A stretch of DNA of 64,000 nucleotides from Colias croceus (lineage: Eukaryota; Arthropoda; Insecta; Lepidoptera; Pieridae), in assembly GCF_905220415.1 (NCBI RefSeq), contig NC_059564.1:3670501-3734500 (forward strand), written 5' to 3'. Below the pieces are notes generated by a model. The model was not told where the DNA came from and ran no database searches. It was given only the letters and a program-made list of their open reading frames with translations. The position numbers and the translations under genes were made by a program. This document shows, piece by piece, positions 43,330-56,302 of the stretch (the stretch's first letter is position 1; every line of letters starts with the position of its first letter).

Positions 43330-45440
43330 GCGTGTGTCACACCGAATAATTTGGTCTAGGATTATTTTCTTTTACTTTTTAGGGTTTTTAGGACGTTACA
43401 AACGTTCTATGGAGTCAATATTTTGTGTTAAATAATTTCGAATTAGGTAATTTGTTTTTTAAAGATCATGCAGGTGACGTTAATTTTATAGTTTTAGCTT
43501 GAATCAGAAAAATTGTGTATCTATCGCGGTATTTGCAAATTAGTCGTGTTCATTTTTATTTTTATTGGTTTATTTTTATCACAATATCGAAAATTTTACA
43601 TGCTGTAGTTAATAGTATATGCAGAGATTTAAACTTTTTTTCTTAATAATATGAGCGCGCATAGTTAAGCTCTTTTTGTTAAAAATAGTTTCTAATTATT
43701 ATAGATATTTGTTAGTACCTAGGTATTTGAAATCTTATTTTTTCTAGCTCACGAAGCGAAGATTATCCAAACGGTGTAACACACAGCCTCCATAAAGGCG
43801 TGTGTCGCTAAGTGCATGCAGGAGCGAGCGAGCCTTCAAATGCAATTTGCGAAGCTGTGTTTATGTAGCGACTTCCTTTTATTTCGACCCCATTTCCGCG
43901 TAGCGATTTAAGTTGTTCTTAAAAATGTTACGCTACGGTGTGATAGGGGGTTTACATGAATTTCGATAAGTTGATTGATATAATTATTTTATTTTTCGTA
44001 ATGTGTGCGGAAAAGCGAGTTTGAATCCTGCTTATGTACTGTAAAGTTTTACTATTTTTGAACCTTTTTAGTTAATAAAACAAAGGCTGGAATTTTTGAT
44101 AATATTTTTTTATATTTTCTTAAGTTTTTGGTCATGTTATTTCTGAATTCTGACTGAGATGCTCGGATTTGTATCTAAAAGAACAATGATTATGAATACC
44201 TAAAAATTGTCCCTAAATATAGAGATATTTAAAAAGAAAGGTTTGCTTTATAGCTATCGTTTACTTTTGGCTCTTCACTAAACATTTTCCCATGGAGATA
44301 AATTATGAAATTTCATAACATACCTATAGTTAATTCTGTGTTAGTTTTTCTTACAAGAAAACAAACACATTAAGTACTTATTAATTTCGCTAGATGATCA
44401 CGTTCACGTCAAATGCTACGTTATGTTTAAAATTCTACAAATTAATTTTAAATTAAAATTTTATATTAAAATGCAAACCCTTGAAAGTTCATGTAACTGG
44501 ATCTCAGAAACAACGTAAAACTTGTTAACACCCTGTTCCCATATTATTATTTTACAAATAATAATTATTAGAGTGTACTCAACAACGCTCGGATAGATTT
44601 CAAATGCAATTTGCCTTCAAAGGCCTATCTTTTATCTAGGATACAATTGTAGGCATAGACAATACTCTGTTTGCACGGACGCCTTACCCCTAACCCCTTT
44701 AAAAAATTGCGTCTATGTGAGGGCGTTGACCTCTACCCTACAAGCACTTATAGGTTAGCAAATGTCGGTGACGTCCGCCATTTTGGATTGCAAAATTTTT
44801 TTAATTGGATTTTTTTTTTCTAATTTGTGTAAGCCGTAGGCTGTGGCTAAGGCAACTTTTCGCACTATTTTGGCTTTCGACAAGAAATTTTGTTAAAAAA
44901 TGTGGAAATTTCGACATTTTTTTTTCAACGTGCAAGGATGTAAGTAAGTTAATTATTTAATAAGATGTAAGTTAGTAATTTGGTTAATTGAATGTTATTG
45001 TTATAAGCTCTACCTAGGGTAGGCACTACAAGCACTTATAGGTTAGCAAATGTCGGTGACGTCCGCCATTTTGGATTGCAATATATTTTTTTTAACTGGA
45101 TATTTGTTTTTCTACCTAATTTGTGTACGGCTAAGGCAACTTATTACGCAATTTCGGTAATTTTTTGCAAAAAACATGTCAAAATTTTAACGTGCAAGGA
45201 TGTATCTTGGTATTGGTATTACCTATTCGATTCTTTGTAAAATTATAATGTAAAAATAAAATTATTTATTATAATACGTAGGTTAAATATTCGTCAGCAG
45301 TAATATATGGGAATTTGTAATAAAAACTTACCTTACATAAAAATCACATGTAACATAATCAAAGTAGGTACATTTATAAAGATTATCAATACGAAGCATA
45401 TCATTTTCAAGTTAACATTTGAAAATTAAAAGTAAGCTTA
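43330..45440. other. Gene-free stretch with a local duplication
   Basis: No coding support. It contains the direct duplication at 44737-45205. Confidence 0.4.
44737..45205 (+). repeat. Tandem direct duplication, about 290-bp period
   Basis: CTACAAGCACTTATAGGTTA begins at 44737 and again at 45026; both go on through GTCCGCCATTTTGGATTGCA to AACGTGCAAGGATGTA. The first 65 bases are nearly identical, and the rest has drifted with indels. Confidence 0.85.
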
Positions 45441-45447
45441 TTTGAGA

Positions 45448-45668
45448 CTAGATCTTTGCCCGCGGCTTCGCACGCGTTTTCAAAAAAAACCCGCATAGTT
45501 CCCGTTCCCGTGGGATTTCCGGGATAAAACCTATCCTATGTGTTAATCCAAGTTACCCTCTATATGTGTGCTAAATTTCATTGTAATCGGTTCAGTAGTA
45601 TTTGCGTGAAAGAGTAACAAACATACATACACAAATCAACAACTTTCGCATTCAATATATTAGTAGGA
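45448..45668 (-). mobile_element. HelB Helitron copy
   Basis: CTAGATCTTTGCCCGCGGC at left, TTAGTAGGA at right. Confidence 0.9.
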
Positions 45669-46039
45669 TTTATTTCCCGATTTTTTATTTAGTTCCATTA
45701 TCCATAATATGGTGTGGGTAATCAAGCACTCAGAGATACCCAATAAATCACTACCAAAAAGTCGTGGCTATCGCAACTAGTAAAAAACTAAAATATACTC
45801 TTTTAAACCTATAAAGATCTTGGTATTGCTTGTCGAAAATTATCAAAAAGCCCTCGATTCCATTTAATTGGGTATTAATGGTCGTAATTGCCACATTTTC
45901 CGGCTTTGCCGAGAAAAAGGGAATTTTTTCCATACTCCATTTAGTTCGGCCCACATAGCGCTTAATATATCGGCACTTGATATACTTTGTGTGGTCTAAA
46001 CGAATTATTTGTTATCTGCATTTCTTGTGTGAAATAAAA

Positions 46040-46248
46040 TCTATTCTCATATTATAAATCTGAAGAGTTTGTTTGTTTGAATGCGCATAACTCAGGTACT
46101 TTATTGGTCGTAATTTCGGTGTTAGATAGCCCATTTATTGAGGAAGGCTATATGCTATCATCACGCTAAGGCCAACAGCACAGTTGACAGATATGTACTG
46201 TGCCAACAGGAGCGGAGCACTGCGGGTAAAACCGCGGGGTACAGCTAG
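46040..46248 (+). mobile_element. HelA Helitron with an internal insertion
   Basis: A|TCTATTCTCATATTATAAAT start, TACAGCTAG|T end. About 30 extra bases (CACAGTTGACAGATATG) lie between two copies of GCCAACAG. Confidence 0.82.
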
Positions 46249-46424
46249 TTTGGCACACTATAATAATTATATGAGTATTTTAATAATGTAAATTATGAAA
46301 TTTCAAACTTATTTTTACGGAATTTAAAGACTTTACCTGCAGTAAACAACCGATGATGCTTAACTTTAAAACTCCTTAGAATATATAAGAAGTATGTAAA
46401 AAAGATCATATTTGCCGAACACGT

Positions 46425-46565
46425 CAGAAGTGAAACTTCTTTGGTAACATTGGAAATACCTACCAAAATTGTCGCCTTACTCCATGATGTGACATAAAAT
46501 TATATCATTACGAGACCAACAGGACCGGAGCCACGCGGGTGAAACTGCGGAGCGCAGCCAGTCTG
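46425..46565 (+). mobile_element. MITE fragment fused to a HelA 3' end
   Basis: CAGAAGTGAAACTTCTTTGG (palindromic MITE) followed by GACCAACAGGACCGGAGCCA and GCGCAGCCAG of HelA. Confidence 0.6.
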
Positions 46566-46610
46566 GAAACAAACTCTGTACACACAATGAAATACGAAAT
46601 ATACAAATTC

Positions 46611-46786
46611 CTAGCTTTCCACCTGCGGCTTCGCCCGCGTTTTCAAAGAAAAACCCGCGTTGTTCCCGTTCCCGTGGGATTTCCGGGATAAATCCTATCC
46701 TATGTGTTAATCCAAGTTACCCTGTATATGTGTGTTAAATTCCATCGCAATCGGTTCAGTAGTATTTGCGTGAAAGAGTAACAAAG
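46611..46786 (-). mobile_element. HelB Helitron, 5'-truncated
   Basis: CTAGCTTTCCACCTGCGGC through GAAAGAGTAACAAAG. Confidence 0.82.
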
Positions 46787-47155
46787 AAGTGACTTGACGA
46801 CTTGAAGAGCCGGTCGACAACTCCCTCCCCCTGAAAATCATTGACTTTGTCAGAAAATCAACTGCTCGAGCGGTTGGTAACGTAAAATCATCGTAAAATA
46901 TACGAATTTGTCATTATTTAAATGTGATTTAAATAGAGACTTTTTATTCGCTTCCGCCTCTCACTTGATCTATATTTTATCTCCTTCCCACTTTGGAAGC
47001 GGTTTCAACTAATTAATTACCATTCTATACTTCGCCGAGTGGCTGACAGCTCTGATGTATAGAAAAAGTCTACCATTTTAGTAGAAATAACGTCTTATAA
47101 TGGGGGTTTTTACAATGTAATAATCTATAGGTACTATTATAAATATATATATATA

Positions 47156-47318
47156 CTAGCGGTCCGCCCCGGCTTCGCCCGTGGTACATATGAAAAATAT
47201 ATGTTGGCCGATTCTCAGACTTACCCGATATGCACAGAAAATTTCATGAGAATCGGTCCAGCCGTTTCGGAGGAGTATGCAGACTAACATTGTGACACGA
47301 GAATTTTATATATAAGAT
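47156..47318 (-). mobile_element. HelF/HelG-like Helitron, tandem copy 1
   Basis: CTAGCGGTCCGCCCCGGC at left, TATATAAGA at right. Nearly identical to the next copy. Confidence 0.9.
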
Positions 47319-47337
47319 AAATATATATATATATATA

Positions 47338-47499
47338 CTAGCGGTCCGCCCCGGCTTCGCCCGTGGTACATATGAAAAATAGATGTTGGCCGATTCTCAG
47401 ACTTACCCGATATGCACAGAAAATTTCATGAGAATCGGTCCAGCCGTTTCGGAGGAGTATGCAGACTAACATTGTGACACGAGAATTTTATATATAAGA
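47338..47499 (-). mobile_element. HelF/HelG-like Helitron, tandem copy 2
   Basis: Repeats copy 1 with about one base change, 182 bases apart, separated by an (AT)n run. Confidence 0.9.
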
Positions 47500-47559
47500 T
47501 ATAAAGCGGAAGATATTGTTTGGTTGTTTGAACGTAATTTCAGGAACGACGGGTGCGAT

Positions 47560-47800
47560 TTAAAAAAAAAACGCTAATCTCAGGAACTACTGGTCCGATT
47601 TGAAAAAATATTTCGGTGTTAGATAGCCCATCTATCGTGGCTTCGCCATCGTAGCTTACGTTCCTGTGTTTTCGGTATAAAACCTATCCTCCGTGTTAAT
47701 CCAAGTTACTCTCTATAGAGAGTAACACATATATGTGTGCTAAATTTCCTTTAAATCGGTTCAGTAGTAGGTATTAGCTTGAAAGAGTACCTAACATACA
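47560..47800. mobile_element. Mosaic of Helitron fragments
   Basis: A plus-strand HelA piece (CGCTAATCTCAGGAACTACT to 47640) joins a minus-strand HelB piece (GGTATAAAACCTATCCTCCG to about 47800). Confidence 0.7.
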
Positions 47801-47809
47801 TATTATAGA

Positions 47810-48041
47810 CTAGCTGTCCGCCCGCGGCTTCGCCCGCGTTTTCAAAGAAAAACCCGCATAGTTCCCGTTCCCGTGGGATTTCAGGGATAAAACCTAGCCT
47901 ATGTTACTCGTGGATAATGTAGCTTTCGAATGGTGAAAGAATTTTTCAAATCTGCCAAGTAGTTTCGGAGCCTATTCAATTCATACAAACAAACAAACAA
48001 ACAAAAAATCAAACCTTTCCTCTTTATAATATTTGTATAGA
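47810..48041 (-). mobile_element. HelB-ended Helitron with a different 5' half
   Basis: CTAGCTGTCCGCCCGCGGC at left; the 5' half has GTAGTTTCGGAGCC and (CAAA)n, ending TTGTATAGA. Another mosaic. Confidence 0.8.
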
Positions 48042-48261
48042 TACATACACATTCATCCATCCTCACAAACTTTCGCATTTATAATATTAAACAGGAGGGA
48101 TGCAAATAAACTATGAGAAATATCAATTTTCATGATAGCAGTGATCAGAATATCAGATGAGTAGCTTTTGCACCAAAATAACACATATTATAAGATATAG
48201 AAATATGTTTTTAAATGCGGGTTAAATGACATTTTTCTACTACCTACGTATAAAAAACTCA

Positions 48262-48438
48262 TCTTAATTTATATAAATCTCGTGTCACAATGTTTGTCCT
48301 CAATGGACTCCTAAACCACTTAACCGATTATAATAAAATTCGCACACCATATGCAGTTCGATCCAACTTGAGAGATAGGATAGTTCAAATCTCAAATCGT
48401 TTTAGAGAAAGCGGGCGAAGCCGCGGGCGGTAAGCTAG
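48262..48438 (+). mobile_element. HelD Helitron copy
   Basis: A|TCTTAATTTATATAAATC ... GCGGTAAGCTAG|T, complete. Confidence 0.92.
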
Positions 48439-48499
48439 TAGTTATATAAGTTACTAATAACAAAACATAGATATGCTTAAAATAAAATATACCAACTAT

Positions 48500-48690
48500 T
48501 TTTCTTTTTTTTGTGGTGTCTCTCAATGTTAGCCAGAAGGGCTTCTACATTTTAACGCGGACGCGTGGGTGAACTGAAAGTTCACCCTGATAGCGGGCGT
48601 CCCTAGACGGGGATCTCGAATCTCGGCTTGGGCTGTCGCTTGAGAGGAGAAGGCCGGAAGGGCCCTAGTCGGACGGGAAATACCAATACC
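48500..48690. repeat. GC-rich island, probably an old retroelement piece
   Basis: CTAGACGGGGATCTCGAATC and GAGGAGAAGGCCGGAAGGGC stand out from the AT-rich setting. No ORF. Family not recognised. Confidence 0.35.
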
Positions 48691-49153
48691 ATAGAACATA
48701 TAACTTTATATATATTATGTTATGTGACCAATACCAACTAAAAATTACTGTTTTTCAGCTGCATTAACGATATAAGGTAGGTAAATATAGTTTTATAGTT
48801 CTTATACAGATTTGTAGATGACACTAAGATGTGATCGGATCGAATTTGAAAATAAATAGGAAATTGACATTTTTAATTATTTATAGGCACCTACCAAATT
48901 AAATTAAAGAAAACTAATTACTTTAGAATAATATAATATGGTCACAAACATACCTTTAACCACCTTTTTACTTATAATATTATTGTAACAATTTCTTCTT
49001 CAAGTTTTCGTAAATTGTTCCACCATTAGGTTCCACGCTCCAGCCAATAAAGATACTCTGCTACATTCCAGTGAACGTAAAAGTGAATATTTATACAAAC
49101 ACACTATAAAAATGTTTAATAATACTATTAGTACTGTTTATTTTATGACAATA

Positions 49154-49322
49154 CTAGCGGTCCGCCCCGGCTTCGCCCGTGGTACATATTAACGTTTTCT
49201 CTACATAAGAACCATCCTCGTACTTCAAGGAATATAATAAAAAAAGAATTATCGAAATCGGTTCAGCCGTTCTCGAGTTATGGAATTACAACGAAAAGTG
49301 GCATTGATTTTTATATATTAGA
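49154..49322 (-). mobile_element. HelG Helitron copy
   Basis: CTAGCGGTCCGCCCCGGC at left, TTTATATATTAGA at right. Confidence 0.88.
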
Positions 49323-49329
49323 GATGTTG

Positions 49330-51890
49330 TTTTCCTAGATTTTATTATAAAATTAACAAAAACAAAACAATGACAATGTTCAACATAATGTACGTGCCGC
49401 GCAAATTTGAAAAAAGAATTCGAATCGCAGGTAAAGAAAAAATAATAATGCGTGTCTATGGAACAGGGTCACAGAATGTCACACGCCTTTTTTCTTTTTA
49501 AATATTTGACTCAGGCAAAGGACTCTTATTCATACAGCCTAGTTTTATATCAAAACGCTTTTCTCTACGTAGTTGAATAGTTTATATGATGAAAAAAAAT
49601 TTAGAAAGATCCTAGACCATAATAATATTTCCCTAGGCTATTTATCATGTTGTTTTAGCTCAGCAAGCAGCTGCGGCCAGTGAATACCATCATAAAGTAC
49701 CCTTACATAGGCAAAACTTGGTGAATGGGTATTTTAATTATTAATTTGTTTACCCCTAACGTTTGTTTAAAGTCTAGTGCCAAAGATTATGCATGCAAAA
49801 ATATTTTATGCCTAAAATCTTATTAATTCAGCGAGGAGATTTCAGCGAATTATGTTTATTATTTAAATTTATAGGTAACTGACTTAACCAAACTGAAGTT
49901 TTGTATTGTTATTTTATAAAATCAATTAAATTCATGGTATTCTTGTGCACGTATGAAATAATAATAAATTCAAACTCGAGGAAGGTACAATTTGAATATG
50001 ATTCTTGTAATTTGTGTTGTTATTAACCAGAAGGCCTATTACTAGAACGAAGAATTGGCTTCAGTACAACATTATGAATTTATAATAAATGCCAACATGT
50101 AATGACAGATTCTAAGGACAGATTATATTCGTTTATTTAAATGAAAATTATAACCTAAAAATGGATTGACATTTATACTTTTCCAAACGTATAATTTATC
50201 AATTTGTACATACAACATCGTTTGTAAATCATAAATTGTTTCACTAATTTAATATAAAAATAACAAGCGACAAATTAAACATTAATTTTTATTCCCATTT
50301 TGCATATTTATACTCGGACGGCGGCCAGCGCTTGCTCTAGAAAAAAATAATTGTCCATTGTCTATGCTCGATTGCATGGGGTTGCAATGGGTCATTTTAA
50401 ATTCCACGGCTGCATTGTTACGGTAAAAATTGTCTTATCTACTTAGATATAGAGTTGAAGTTAGTTTGCACAACTAGTGTTATGTACAACCTTTATAGTT
50501 TAGTAAAGAAAGAATAAAGGAATAATTTAGCGAGCCAATGCTTGACCATTATGATAGTTGGGGGACGATTGACAAACGAGCTAATTTGAGCTTGTAATGA
50601 TTGATTTTATACGACAAAGGTTTTAATGGTATTGATACTGTAAGTTACTTTTCAAGGAATAGCATAGCGAAATGATAAAAAAAATACCGGCCGAATTAGT
50701 TAACCTCCTTTTTTTTAAATCGGTTAAAAACTGCTAAACATCGCATGCCATCCCCGTATTAAAGCTACAAACATTTTTATACAGCAAAAAAGTGTGAATG
50801 CCTCGATATAGACTGAAATGAGGCACTTAATACTGCCGCTTATAAACGTAGCACTACGATAAAAAAAGAATTTTTCCATTGGCAACATTTTACATCTTGT
50901 GGGTTCACGCTGAAATGTTTTTATTCATTTTCTCTTGCCTTTTTTCTTGCCTTGAACGACTTATATTACAAGTACTCTCGCTACGAGTGCTTTCCATATT
51001 ATTTTACATGCCTTTATGAAGGGTGCCTTTGCAGTATAATGCGAAAAAAATCTTGTCTCTGGTTGCTTTGGGCTAGAAGTGCGAGGGATTAACTCTAATT
51101 ATGAATTAAACTTCCCTCTACATAAATTTTGATGTGTGAAAATGTTCACGTATTAAATTAATTTGTAACGTGATTTCTCGTTTAAAAATATCACTCGGAA
51201 ATTTTTATTCCTATCCAACGTGATACGTATCTAAAATAGTAACGTAACTACCCATTGATTTTTAAACAAGAGGCGCATTTTTTTTCTATTTTTACGGCAA
51301 TAAGGCGCGATTTTAATGACACTTCAATGGAAGCGCGGGAAATAACATGATTCAACAGATAAAAAATAGAAGCGTCAAAAAGCTTTTATATGGTATTCGA
51401 AATATGCAAAATAAAATGGAAAAATGTTTTTTAATTTACATCAATGTTTTTCAAGCATGTTTTTGACGCGGTTATAATTAAAATGTATCACATCCTGTAT
51501 AGGGTGCTATTAAATTTGCAATTAAGGAGGGTTTTTCGTATAAAGTTTTCGTAGACTATTTTTTAAGCAACTTTGGTGACCCATTTCTAAAAGTAGGTTC
51601 GTGCTATATTATTAGTAAATTCGTAGCTGTTTTAGGATTTTAGAAAGTGCTTATTTTAAAAGTTTTTTTAGATTTGTAAGTATTTTATGTAGACTTTTTG
51701 TAATGTTTAGTGTTGTGCTAAGCCCACGAAGGTTTCTGAGTTGGTAGGCCGTAAGGCCACAAAAGGCGAAGCCGGCGTGCAAATACACTACACAGCGAGT
51801 ATAAAATAATATTTCATAGTAATTATACCACAGTATAAATAACATACAGAAGGTAAAGCGATAAACTAAAGAAATAAATCTACGTAGGTA
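49330..51890. other. Gene-free stretch
   Basis: No supported gene. A fragment of the AACCGACTTCAAA MITE family (ATACCGGCCGAATTAG to TCGGTTAAAAAC) lies at 50686-50730. The rest is AT-rich and unassigned. Confidence 0.4.
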
Positions 51891-51895
51891 TACAA

Positions 51896-52064
51896 TCTAA
51901 TATATAAAAATCAATGCCACTTTTCGTTGTAATTCCATAACTCGAGAACGGCTGAACCGATTTCGATAATTCTTTTTTTATTATATTCCTTGAAGTACGA
52001 GGATGGTTCTTATGTAGAGAAAACGTTAATATGTACCACGGGCGAAGCCGGGGCGGACCGCTAG
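51896..52064 (+). mobile_element. HelG Helitron copy
   Basis: A|TCTAATATATAAAAATC ... GCGGACCGCTAG|T, complete. Confidence 0.92.
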
Positions 52065-52442
52065 TATATAATATTAATTGATATATTCTACGTACATTTA
52101 TACATATATAGAAATAAGACTAGGGTATCTAGGACAAGCTGGATACGCATTATGCAGCTACGCTAAACATCTATTTCAATTTCATTCATAATAATACTCA
52201 ATTACATTCATACTATACAGCGATATTATAAGTAAAAAGGTGTAGTTAAGTTAATACCGCTCCGTAAACTGTAGCATGTCAAAATCTGGCGAATTAACCA
52301 CATTTTATTTTGTCTTTTTTTTGTTCACGATAATTGAATCATGCCATCTCACTTTAACATCTATAGCGTGTGTTCGTGTGCCGTTTTTTTAATGTAGTGG
52401 TAACCTATCTACATCTTTTATGCTACAGTATAATTCGCATTT

Positions 52443-52656
52443 GATCGCCTCCTTGGTACAGTGGATGTCGCGTGAGCGTAGCACTGAGGGATCCTGGATT
52501 CGATTCCCGGTGGAGACGAAGAAAAAAAAATGTCTTGGTCTGTTAGGACACAGAAGGCTGATCACCTACTTGTCCCTAAAGAAAATCGATTAGTGAAACA
52601 GATGTATAATACATCTGCCCCTTACCCCACTAGGGAACATGGGAATTCACTTTATT
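52443..52656 (+). mobile_element. tRNA-derived SINE (family 2), complete with TSD
   Basis: A box TGGTACAGTGG and B box GGATTCGATTCCC head, body AGGACACAGAAGGCTGATCA. Flanked by the 10-bp direct repeat ATTCGCATTT at 52433-52442 and 52657-52666. Confidence 0.9.
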
Positions 52657-53548
52657 ATTCGCATTTAATTCACTAAACAAGAGAAATGAATCTAGAAGGT
52701 AAAACGCTAAACTAAAGAAGTCTAGGTATAGTAGAACAATAAGACTAGGGCATCTAGGACAATCTGGGATACGCATTATGCAGCTACGCTAAACACCTAT
52801 TACAGACGCACGCACGCTCTCACTAGGACGTAGACCCTGTTGAAGATAGATATAGGAAGAAATAGACGGTCCACAATGCCCTAGTTTTAGTATTTGGAAG
52901 TCTATTAAAATATGCTTGTAAGTGAAAATATTAGTTGGCAAAGTTTTAATAATAATTATGAAGTAAATACAGTATAAAAAAGACTAACAAACATGCTCTT
53001 TTCTATTTCGTTTCGTGGTAGTTCCGGGATAATAAGATAAACTCAATTATTGTATCTTTTATAAGTGTACAAAGTTGGATTTAATCAGTCCTTACAATTT
53101 TTATTATGCGCTCCAGCTTAATAGTCAATATAGTCTCCTGAAAAAACACTATTAGCTGAAACGTAGAAAGTTTCCTATAAATTATTATGTAGTTTTGTTG
53201 GACTGTATTGTAATATTGAGTCGTAATTGTTTAGCTATCGCCAATAATACTCTAGATAATATGTTTTATTAACACTTCAAAAGAAAGGGAAACAAACATA
53301 CAAAAATATAACAGAATAATGAAGATTATGAAGAAAAGACTTTGTGGCTTAGTTAATGAAAGATGCTACGTTGAAGTTAAACTAGTTTGATATGATTCTC
53401 AAGTTTTAATAAGTTATACTTTGTACAGGATACTTTATATAATTGGTACGAAGTTATGAAATTAATTAGCCCGGTGCTCTTCGTGCTTATCCATCTTATA
53501 GTTTCTTTGTAAATATATTTTATTTGGGATTATTTTAAAATCTAATAT

Positions 53549-53656
53549 CTAATATATATTATAAAGGCGAAAGTTTGTATGGAATATGGATGTATGGATG
53601 TTTGTTTCTCTTTCACGTAAAAACTACTGAACCGATTACAATGAAATTTAGCACAG
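53549..53656 (+). mobile_element. HelB Helitron, 3'-truncated
   Basis: TCTAATATATATTATAAAGG then GAACCGATTACAATGAAATT. Confidence 0.75.
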
Positions 53657-54450
53657 TCACTAATAAGTTGTCTTTAGTCACTAATAATTTAACTGAAAAT
53701 TTTCATCGATTCTGGCATGGAATAAGATCATAGATAGTAGATACTTTGTTTAAAATTTACATTTACACGATTATATTTAAATTTAACAGAATAAATACAT
53801 GTAAAGTGACTTTTATTACAGTGACTTAAATATATAAATCAAAACTTCAGTGCATTTATCATTACATTCTTATTTTTGTAATTCCTCAAAGACTTTTCAG
53901 ATTTAATTGATAAACACATTTCTGCTTTCACAAAATTTTGATATTTTTATGACGAAGCATGTCTATACCTCCCTAACTCTATGAACGTCTTTGATCTCAC
54001 TAGGGGCGGCCTAGGCACACACTTTTCTAGTCAAATTAGACCACATGGTGCATTAATGTGATTCTAGGGAAGAACCCCGTTCAATCGATGTATGCCGAAG
54101 AGACGCGCTAAGTGACGTGACGTGTGCATTGTGCATTATCTGTGTTTACAACAGAACCATAGATAAAAAATAGTGGCAGCGACCATATTGTCTATTTACT
54201 GTTATATTCGGTTTTTGATTTTGTTTACAGAGTTCGACTTGTTATGGATGTTTTAACTAGTCAAAAATGGTAGGTAATAACTAATAAGAATAAGTATTTT
54301 AATACAATCTAATTTTACCTGCGTCTTTCGCCTTATCTATTATTCAAATCCCGCCTCGTGGTCGTTTATTCTTCTAAAAAAAAATGTTTATTTATAAAGT
54401 AAGTAACTAACTATTTGAATGCTATAAAACTAAATATCAAAATTAATTAA

Positions 54451-54593
54451 TCTTACCTACTAATATTATATACGAGAAAGTTTGTGAGTAGGTATAAGTA
54501 TTTAGCATGTACCAGAATAACACAAAAGCTTTAAAAATACTTGCTTTTGCCCTGCGGGTTCGTCTGCTAATGAAACAGCGTGGCCCAGCCAGT
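54451..54593 (+). mobile_element. Helitron copy, diverged family
   Basis: A|TCTTACCTACTAATATTAT start; ends GGCCCAGCCAG|T. Confidence 0.7.
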
Positions 54594-55108
54594 AGATCAC
54601 TACGAGACGATATTAAAGTTTTCGAATTATTATAATCGTTTTAAAGATAGTCCGTAATCGGTATATTATATATCTATCTGTAATTTGTTGAAGTAGGTAA
54701 GTTCTATTAACAACAATAATATTATATTCTCTTTGTAAAATAAATCCACAGTCCACTGCTAAGGTTAGAATTATATTCCTGTCTCCTAATATAATAACGA
54801 AACTTTTAAAACAAATAAATGAATAGGTAAACCTATAATTGCTACGAGATTACTTTTAAAACAATACAGAGAAAATTTCTCTGAAAGCCTGATCAAACGT
54901 CCCAAATAACACTTTTCGGAAGGTAATTCAGTTTGTGGTGAGACCTTAAGGCAGTCTAATGGTATGAAATTGAAAGGCTAATTGTGTTACCTGACTTCAC
55001 CTAGCTTTTAGGAATGGGCCACAATTTCACTTTCACATAACCTCACTTTTGGTACCTACATAACCTCACTTTTGTGTGTGTGGCGGGAAAATTGACGTAT
55101 TGATTTTT

Positions 55109-55275
55109 AAGCTATTGCATAGCTTCTATCGTGGGCCTTGAGCGCGGGGACCGAATCGAGAAATTCCGTAACGAAAAAACCTCACGCTCCCCACTCCGAC
55201 GGGCGGAGGTGTGGCTTGAAGGCATAGCATGCAATAGCTTTATCTACCGCGGCAGTCCCCGAGTGCCACACGTCG
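55109..55275 (+). repeat. Structured repeat of unknown family, copy 2
   Basis: Same sequence as 22988-23135 with a longer 3' part (CCGCGGCAGTCCCCGAGTGC) ending in a run of T. Inverted ends AGCTATTGCATAGC and GCATGCAATAGCT. Confidence 0.85.
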
Positions 55276-55737
55276 TTTTTTTAAATATGGAACACCTAGC
55301 TTTAAACAATGCTTTAAAGTTTAAACACGTCATTTTTTGTCTGTTTCAATTCTAAACAATTATTTATCTCAAATTTCTAGAAATTGTCTTTTCATAGTTA
55401 CCCAAGATTAATTATAAAAAAAAATATCCAGTACATCAGTAAGTGACGCGTTGCGTGTGCCAAGCACACTTGACAGCACTCGATCCGACGGCCCTTAACT
55501 TCGCTGGTGAAAACACGTCTTTATTTGTGGGTCTAATCGATTTTTTTAAGTTTTCTGGGGAAAACACTACGTCAAATTTATATTTTATTACATTTTTTTA
55601 TTATTATTACCAAATTAAAACTATTTAACATAGGTACATGAATTAATCAAATTTTTATTAATTAAAATTATAAAATTGTTTCTTTGTACTTAAATTTTTT
55701 CCAATATTTATAAATTACCTACACATACATATTTAAT

Positions 55738-55935
55738 AGTAGCTGTACCCTGCGGTTTTACCCGCAGTGCTCCACTCCAGTAAGTATTAGCGTGATGATA
55801 TATTATAGCCTTATAGCCTTCCTCGATAAATGGGCTATCTAACACTGAAATAATTTTTCGAATCGGACCAGCAGTTCCTGAGATGAGCACGTTAAAACAA
55901 ACAAACTTCAGCTTTATAATATTAGTAAGTATAGA
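55738..55935 (-). mobile_element. HelA Helitron copy
   Basis: Drifted end GTAGCTGTACCCTGCGG at left, AAGTATAGA at right. Confidence 0.87.
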
Positions 55936-56100
55936 TTTCACGTAAATATAAAAATAGAAAAATATTTTAATAATAATTATTATTTAATCTAATCTATATC
56001 ACGCAGTCACACATTCATAAGCTAACACCAAACAATGATACTTTACGCAAAAAACAGGGAAAGCAAAATGTGAGCGTGTACTAGTGTACAGTTGTACACA

Positions 56101-56302
56101 TGTAAGAAGTGAAACTTCCTTATGACCTTATTTTTCAAAAAAATAATTTATTAAACGACTTTACAGAAATACGTCGAATCACGCGTGGTAGGGATAAGAA
56201 AAAGATGCGTAACGGGCGACTCGTTACGGAAAAATGTCACGCGTAACGAAAAAATGTTACACTAAATTTTTTTCCAACCCCGATAAAGAAGTTTCACTTA
56301 AA
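56101..56302. mobile_element. Palindromic MITE (AGAAGTGAAACTTC family), longer form
   Basis: AGAAGTGAAACTTCC and AAGAAGTTTCACTT ends, with GTAACG motifs inside. Confidence 0.65.

Noticed and set aside
52443..52520. Second tRNA-like head (GGATTCGATTCCCGG)
   Set aside because: It is part of a SINE with a clear 10-bp target duplication; cloverleaf pairing is poor.
54225..54270. Possible small first exon (acceptor, ATG, MDVLTSQKW, donor GTAGGT)
   Set aside because: Only nine codons, no second exon found, no other support.
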